Source of the DNA: Hydractinia symbiolongicarpus
Taxonomy: Eukaryota; Cnidaria; Hydrozoa; Anthoathecata; Hydractiniidae
NCBI RefSeq assembly: GCF_029227915.1
Contig: NC_079878.1
Coordinates: forward strand, 12,584,001-12,648,000
Reading direction: 5' to 3'
DNA length: 64,000 nucleotides
Shown: positions 58,701-64,000 of the stretch, in pieces
How the letters are laid out: each line of letters begins with the position of its first letter
Numbering within the stretch: position 1 is the first letter of the stretch
Notes under the pieces: model-generated
Told to the model about the DNA's origin: nothing
What the model saw: the letters and a program-made list of their open reading frames with translations, nothing else
The model's database searches: none
Position numbers and translations under genes: made by a program

Positions 58701-60088
58701 TCTAGTTTATAACTCCCTAAAAAAGCCGAGCTGCGGGTTATAGGATGTGCGGGTTATATACCGGAAAATACGGTGTGTTTGCACATCACTATGAGAATGT
58801 AAACATGCTTTCAAAGACAAATATTATACTGACACTGCAATGGAATACCAAGACAGTGTTTTTAATTTATGCTATCACGAAATGCTGATGTAAATGGTGA
58901 GATGATTTAAAAAACAAGTTCACGTTAGCAAAATTTTCTCTTCGCATATATGACATTGTTTTTTGAAATTTATAGAATCCTTTGATTGCCTATCGTAAAT
59001 ATATGAAGGCCATTTCGTAAGATTTTAGGTAATAATCAATAATAGTGGTGCGCGTGCGATCTTAAAAAATTGAATTTTTGAGAAGTGAAAGTAAGAAAAA
59101 ACTTACTTTACCCTCTTATCAGCACAGGGGCTATTATTATTATAGAAAAAGAAATGTTTAATTTGCACGCTAATATAAGTAGTGGATGGCCGAAGAAGGC
59201 AGAGCCGACTTTGACTATGAGAGATGCTTTTTCCAAAAATAGTTCATATAACCTTTTTTAAATTTCAAGGCAGTCTGATCGAGGAGCTGCTGACTCACCA
59301 TAAAACAGTAAAAAAAGTTCAGGGTGTTCTCCCTTAAAATAGCCTGCACCCATTTAACAAAATTAAAAAAAAAATTACTATTTGGTTGTAGTGCATTAAT
59401 GCTTTATCTTAGAAGCCTATGAGAACGTACTATATGTCAAAAAAGGACAGAGTTTATGTCAACATTACTTTGTCTAATTAAATAAGAATTGTGTGGGCCT
59501 TTCATAAAGACAGGAGTGTTCATCAACGGTTTATTAACAGCAGGACACAAAATCTTGTATCTCAAAATTCCTGTACATAACTTTGATGGAAAAAATAATG
59601 GCAGTACTTTGTCAATACAATTTGATCAATAAATATGCAGTTAATAAATTCACACAATTCTGTAATACTTTGAAGGTTGCCTTATTTGTAGCAAAATCAT
59701 TGGAGTTGAAAGCGCTGTTTTGCATTCAGGAATAATTCGGGCAAGTTCCAGAGACTGTAGACTGTACGAGTTTGGAATTTAGGAACAAAAACATGAATTT
59801 TATTCAAAAAGTCACCAGAGCTTGCCCTGTATGGGTGTTTTCACCAAATCGGCACCCTTATTTCTGGACTTTCAAAGAGACAGTAAAAAACATTTTTTGT
59901 GTCATACCTTAGATGTAAATAGTTCTAAAAAAACTAACCCCATTGGCCTTGGCATCAGCAAGTTGTTCCTTCAATAAGGTCATGGGATCTTTTAGAGGAA
60001 TAGTTTCTTCTTTTCCCTTTAACATGGTTTCCAATCTTTTCTTTTCTCTTTTTCTCGCATTTTTCTTAGCACTTTTTGATGTACTCAT
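55710..60088 (-). CDS. PYM/WIBG- or eIF2A-C-terminus-like basic coiled-coil protein
   Basis: Four coding exons splice in phase: 59939-60088, 57347-57414, 56783-56984 and 55710-55796, giving 168 residues from the ATG at 60088. Order: a basic segment STSKSAKKNARKREKKR (2-18), LKDPMTLLKEQLADAKANG, DHKLAAKLRQDLWVLQD, an acidic segment with VTESLQRVTI, a coiled coil LRKLKKKLDQIENLKKK, and a tail ILKEIKDIEEI. The K-rich block, the short middle helix and the paired C-terminal helices resemble the ribosome-binding C-terminal part of PYM and the end of eIF2A. Neither the Mago-binding N-terminus nor a beta-propeller was found up to 64000. An upstream candidate exon (61777-61860) would add only Met-Arg-Pro. 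A LINE fragment lies in the last intron. Gene structure is firmer than the name. Confidence 0.65.
55840..56681 (+). mobile_element. 5'-truncated LINE with PHD-like finger and RT C-terminal region, (GAT)n tail
   Basis: The frame opens with a PHD-like finger, WPCGVCRKGVGSNS then CQTCKHWVHKKC and CKRC, followed by FCYLGDML, AWKKFRELLPLLTSR and, after a stop/frameshift at 56217, SETWAV, WLGHLERM and GRPRKTWQEVI. This is the familiar C-terminal region of a widespread metazoan LINE family. It ends in about eight GAT repeats (56654-56679), typical of LINE 3' tails. The copy is truncated and broken. It sits antisense in the last intron of the PYM-like gene. Confidence 0.8.
56654..56679 (+). repeat. 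(GAT)n microsatellite
   Basis: About eight GAT units form the 3' tail of the LINE fragment. Confidence 0.85.
58425..58545 (+). repeat. Possible tRNA-like SINE fragment
   Basis: CTAGTTCAAACACTC at about 58468 resembles a pol III B box, preceded by GAGAGAGTTGC, and the sequence continues into a GC-richer body and a CA microsatellite. It lies in an intron of the PYM-like gene. No complete tRNA fold is seen. Confidence 0.3.
58595..58775. repeat. GCGGGTTA-rich repeat
   Basis: GCGGGTTAT or close variants recur at least five times, ending with ATATACCGGAAAATACGG. It is probably an old interspersed element whose family I cannot name. Confidence 0.45.
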
Positions 60089-60784
60089 CTTAAAATAAAA
60101 GCGAAATCAATAAGTAATAGCCAAAAAAACTAGGGTACCCAAATGAACCATGGTTGAAAAATGATATGTAAATACTGTTCATACTTGATTGGGTTTCAGG
60201 CACTTACAAATTTTGACTTTTCAGGTGTGCGTTTACTTGAAAAGAGCCGTAAATCCAGGACGCATATTAAAAAATCTCAAGCGACTTGTGAATTGCAAAT
60301 TTAGAAGCGAATTAGCCGCAAATAATCATTTTAATTCCTTTGAGAAACAGAAAACATGTGGCAAATTTAGTGTAAGCACTCCTTTTGGTATTAAAAAAAG
60401 GCAGTTATTTTAAATTCTTTCTAGTAATGAGTTTTTCTAAAAATAAACACTAAAAATTACGTTCTGGTTGGTTAAAAGTTATATACAGCGAAATATTTTT
60501 GTCCTAAAAAGTAGAAAGTATTTATACATTAAGTCATAGCAAATTTTTCAAAGCTAATTCAAAACAGACAAAAGTGCGCATGCATTGGGCTGTCCAATTC
60601 ACCTGTGGACGTAAATATAAAAACAAAAGATATATACATATATATGTAACAGTTATAAATTTGCATAAAAAATTAAGTTTCTTAAAAGCAAACTGTTTAA
60701 AGAAAAGATAGATAAAAAAATTTTGATGTGAAATTTCATGCTGTAAGATTAAGAACTAAGCTGTTTTTAAGCAAAAGTTGTTTT

Positions 60785-60965
60785 TCTTATTTCTGAAATA
60801 TTTGAATAGGCACTCCCTTTACGTTAGCGAGTAATATATTTGAATAATGGCCACTCCGGCTAATTATTCGAGAGGGGCATTTATAAAAATTACTACAAAA
60901 AGTTATGGGTGCTTATTCATGAGAGGCATTTTTGAGAGTAGGTGCTTGAGGAGTGAGCATTTATG
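60785..60965. repeat. GGGGCATTTAT-type interspersed repeat
   Basis: Short motifs GGCACTCC, ATTATTCGAGAGGGGCATTTAT, TTATTCATGAGAGGCATTT and GAGGAGTGAGCATTTAT recur in a compact block. It is likely a diverged repeat, with no coding potential. Confidence 0.35.
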
Positions 60966-62739
60966 ATGTACAGCTACGCTAATTACAGCTAAAGCAGAGC
61001 CAGGGTCATAGCTGAATAGCTAGAATTAGTCTAAAATAGTATTTTTATGATTGAAAAAACGGATAATGTTAGCTAAAATTGTAAAATTATACTTGCATAT
61101 GTTGCATTTTTTTGTTATTTTACGTTAAATAATCTGTGAAGATATTGACGCTGATACGGAATCTCAGCCTTACCAAAACATATATAGCTGGCTAGCATAT
61201 AGCACAGGTTACCGACTTATTTATTACAAAGATTGAACCTAAATATATTGCTTAGGAAATCACTGTCATTTATGCTTGCTTAATCAACATTTTTCGCCGA
61301 CCCACTTTGTATGTTTACATTCGTTTTAGCATAAGCTTAGCGTTTAATTAACAAATTAGACATAGCAGAAAAATGTTGTTACTAAAGAAATTTCTCTAAA
61401 ACTGAAAAAAAAACAATCATTTTTTACATGCTCTTTAAAAGACATTTATTAGGGATTTACAATTATTAAAAACTATTTCAATCTTAAATTAAAAATTGAA
61501 AGCATTTTCACTCATTCATTCGGTAATTAATTATCGTTTTTGTTTTTTTAAGATTAAATTCTACAGCTTCAAAATTCGGCGGCCCATTTATGTAGCGTAT
61601 TTATATAAAACGCCCTTTAATGGAAGTTATATCTTACAACGCCCGCATTAAGCCTGTACCCACCCCACCCAGGGGGGCAGATTTTTTAGTAGCAAAAATT
61701 TTAAGATTTTTTAAAATCAAAGATTGTAGAAGACAGAATTTAACTGCTGAAAAATAAATAAAGTTGCTAATCATACCGGTCTCATTTTGGTGTACGAGTA
61801 GATTTTTTCTGGCGTGTTTTCTTGTGTGTTTTCAGTCCTATACTTCTTGCTTTTTTATCCCTAAAAGTCTTTAAACAATAACAACATTATATAAAGTTTA
61901 TTTCTACCTTTAATCAAAAAGTTTCTTATAAAGCTTTAACCAAAGTACACTTTTTTACGGCGAAATTAAAAGGCGAAGCCCTGTAGCAATCTGGCAACCG
62001 ACTGTCCGTACTCTCCCCCCTCGAAAAGCGCAGGGCGGTTATTGCTAAACCGTTTTATTTTTTCGCCCCCGCGTTTTTCGACTTTACAGCAAGCAACGCT
62101 TTATCACAACATCTTTCAATTGTCCACTCCCATCTTTTTTCACATCTTTTCTCTATTTTATGTATTTCCTTTTCTCTCAAAAGCCGCATTATTATTTTTT
62201 TAAATCTACTCCAAGCCTTTTTCAACCCCCCCCCTCCACGTTTTTATTTTCGTCCCCCCACCCCTACCTACTCCATTTTACTCATTGTCATCTTTGTTTT
62301 TTTCTTTTGACTTCTTATATGTTTCCATCCCTCTAATTTTATCCCGTACTTCTTTGACCTTTTCACCAACTCTCTATACCATTTTTTTCTTAACTACCAG
62401 CCTACCCAAGATGTTATTAACATAAATCCCTGTTTCAATCTTTAATTGTGGGGGTGAAATACACTTCACACTAACCAGGAATACCCACCTCTTGCTATGT
62501 TCCTTTCCATTTCACGGAAGCATAGCAAGAGAAGGGTTTTTTCGATTAGTTTTTACGCTACTACCTTTTGCCTGACTTTTTCGCTAAAAACATTTTTTAA
62601 ACATCCCAAAGCGTATTACATGTATTAGATCGACACCAATTTTTTAAATCAGTAGACGTCAAATCGACGTAGAAGTTTTGTCGTACGATTTCACAAAGTC
62701 GTCGAACGGCTATTGGGTTCGTCGATTCGCTACAACTTA
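60966..62739. other. Stretch upstream of the PYM-like gene
   Basis: One possible noncoding or start exon of the PYM-like gene lies at 61777-61860 on the minus strand (AG acceptor, GTATG donor, internal ATG). Otherwise there are C-rich tracts at 62227-62270 and no recognisable gene. Confidence 0.4.
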
Positions 62740-62754
62740 GGGGGGGGGGGGGGG
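62740..62754 (+). repeat. Poly(G) run, 15 bases
   Basis: An uninterrupted run of 15 G follows ACAACTTA. Other long G/C runs are at 24111-24122, 26131-26140 and 31871-31883. Such runs are prone to sequencing error and could form quadruplexes. Confidence 0.9.
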
Positions 62755-63430
62755 CGTTGAACGTTTTGTCGAGTCGTGAAATCTGGAAGTAGCACAGAAG
62801 ATAGTGGTTCAGTGGGCTGTTTACACGAAATTATTCGATTCAAGGCTGGCTACATGAAAACATCTACATCCCTCACCAAACCAGATTGGTTTTTCACCTA
62901 CCACGCTCTTCTTTGTTTCCTTAAAATATTTAGGGAAACTACCAACCTGGTTCCCAGGAATTTTGTGTCTCTCATCAGCGTTGCGCTTACTGTCGTCCGA
63001 TATGCAAAAGGAGACAACAGGTCCTGGAACAACGTGTGTTTCGAACTTATTTTGCTCGAAATTCAAAAAAAGGACGTTCGCTAATTCATGCCAAAGCGGA
63101 ATGAAAACCACAACAAAACAAAAAAACACGTTACAATTAGAGTCCAAGAATGAATATTTATGGTTAGTGATTAATATTTTCATTTCAATCACAACGCCCT
63201 TAAATTCTGAATCAAAACAAACACAGACGACGTACCCGTGTAAAATAAACTTAAATCATTCATGACGAATCGAAATACCACTTGTACTTTTAACGGCTGT
63301 GTGATATAGTACGACAAAACTTCTAATTCAATTCAACGACTTCTGAATCGGAATTGTGTGGTGTTGATCTAATTGTGACAAAAATATAAGAAAAAGACAC
63401 ATTTTGGATTGTCCGCTTTACCGTGGGGGT
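62755..63430. other. Gene-free stretch
   Basis: Overlapping open frames of about 100 codons on both strands have no recognisable domain. The region contains CAACCTGGTTCCCAGG-type repeat sequence, so it is probably transposon-derived. Confidence 0.4.
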
Positions 63431-63436
63431 CGTCCC

Positions 63437-63618
63437 TTGGTTCACACTTACTTGCGTCTGCGCTGCGTCTGCGTCAATCTTGCGCACTGTGTGAGCATAA
63501 ATAAAGTAAGTGACGCAAGAGCGACGCAACGACGCAAGAATATCAAATTTTTTTGATATCTTGCGTCGTTGCGTTGCTTTTGCTTACTTTTGCGGCGTAT
63601 TTTTATAATGTGAACACA
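63437..63618. repeat. Foldback MITE with GACGCAA-rich arms
   Basis: The outer ends GTTCACACT and AATGTGAAC are inverted. Inside, arms of about 35-40 bases (CAACGACGCAAGAATATCAAA pairing with TTTGATATCTTGCGTCGTTG) meet around a short T-rich centre near 63550. The strand would form a long hairpin. It is probably a palindromic MITE. Confidence 0.7.
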
Positions 63619-64000
63619 AAAACGCAATGTGTGCAAGAAACGCAAAGAAATTTTTCGAGAAAAAAATTGAAAAAAAAAATCATTTCACTGAGAGAAGTGA
63701 ATAAAGTCAAAATTATCGCAACTGAAAAAAAGAGCAAAAACTGAGTAAAGCAGTTAGAAAATATCCCGTGTGTTAAATCATAAACAAGACAAAAGTTTTA
63801 AGGATAAAAACAAGAAAAAACTTTCTTGGAAGGATGTAGCCGAAGAAGCAAACTTGTTAGATGGTACGTAAACAATTTTTTTAAAATTACTTTATTCGTT
63901 CATTTCATAGTTCAAGCAAGACATCGTAGCGAACGGACGTGTTCATAAGCTATAAGCGGATGTAAAACTTCTCTATCTACAACGGGGAGTGATTAGAATA
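63619..64000. other. Right edge, no gene recognised
   Basis: The sequence reading NKTKVLRIKTRKNFLGR-like on the plus strand around 63778-63830 contains short open frames only. A GTACGTAA donor-like site at 63860 leaves room for an exon of a gene beyond the window, which cannot be tested here. Confidence 0.3.

Noticed and set aside
59118-59150. Third Helitron 5' end on the minus strand (TTTCTATAATAATAATAGCCCC)
   Set aside because: Similar to the TCTCTATAATAATA start, but no hairpin plus CTAG end was found at a matching position.
62776-63265. Overlapping ~100-codon open frames on both strands
   Set aside because: No recognisable domain, mutually overlapping, and the DNA contains foldback-type repeat motifs.

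Overview
This is an AT-rich animal nuclear window. It has intron-rich genes with GT-AG splice sites, metazoan protein families and many decayed transposons. A cnidarian, perhaps a hydrozoan, is my best guess. The reasons are the base composition, the LINE family with a PHD-like finger, a copia element primed by metazoan initiator tRNA-Met, and an ADP-ribosylglycohydrolase of the kind related to jellyfish J1-crystallins. This is inference and no species can be named.

Four host genes can be supported. (1) A single-exon plus-strand gene (27818-29104) encodes a protein with two central transmembrane segments, a linker and a C-terminal Rab/Ras-like GTPase domain. This combination is unusual. About 2.02 kb covering its upstream region and first ~62 codons is tandemly duplicated just upstream. 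(2) A minus-strand oxysterol-binding-protein-related gene (33100-38811) has 15 coding exons that splice in phase to 416 residues. (3) A minus-strand ADP-ribosylglycohydrolase gene (47762-54838) has 9 coding exons giving 375 residues with both metal-binding motifs. (4) A minus-strand gene (55710-60088) encodes a small basic coiled-coil protein resembling the C-terminal part of PYM/WIBG or eIF2A.

The rest is mostly repeats. From 1 to 10 kb there are degenerate tandem repeats and a possible SINE. From 10.9 to 16.6 kb lies a dead Ty1/copia element with 77-bp LTRs, a perfect 5-bp target duplication and a 1.1-kb TTAA-flanked non-autonomous element inserted in its integrase region. From 17 to 23 kb there are MITEs and a 1.5-kb satellite built from 10-bp subunits in a 30-bp higher-order unit. 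Helitron copies with classic ends lie at 31.8 and 42.8-43.4 kb, and the second has an apparent empty-site paralogue at 9.9 kb. A pogo-like transposase remnant lies at 45.4 kb. Introns of the ADP-ribosylglycohydrolase and PYM-like genes hold MITEs and a LINE fragment. The right end has foldback repeats.

The genes look like independent housekeeping or signalling genes, and nothing suggests an operon. The three spliced genes share the minus strand, while the GTPase gene points the other way. The most novel points are the membrane-anchored Rab-like GTPase with its duplicated 5' region, the Helitron with an empty site in the same window, the very short-LTR copia with a nested TTAA element, and the 10/30-bp satellite.
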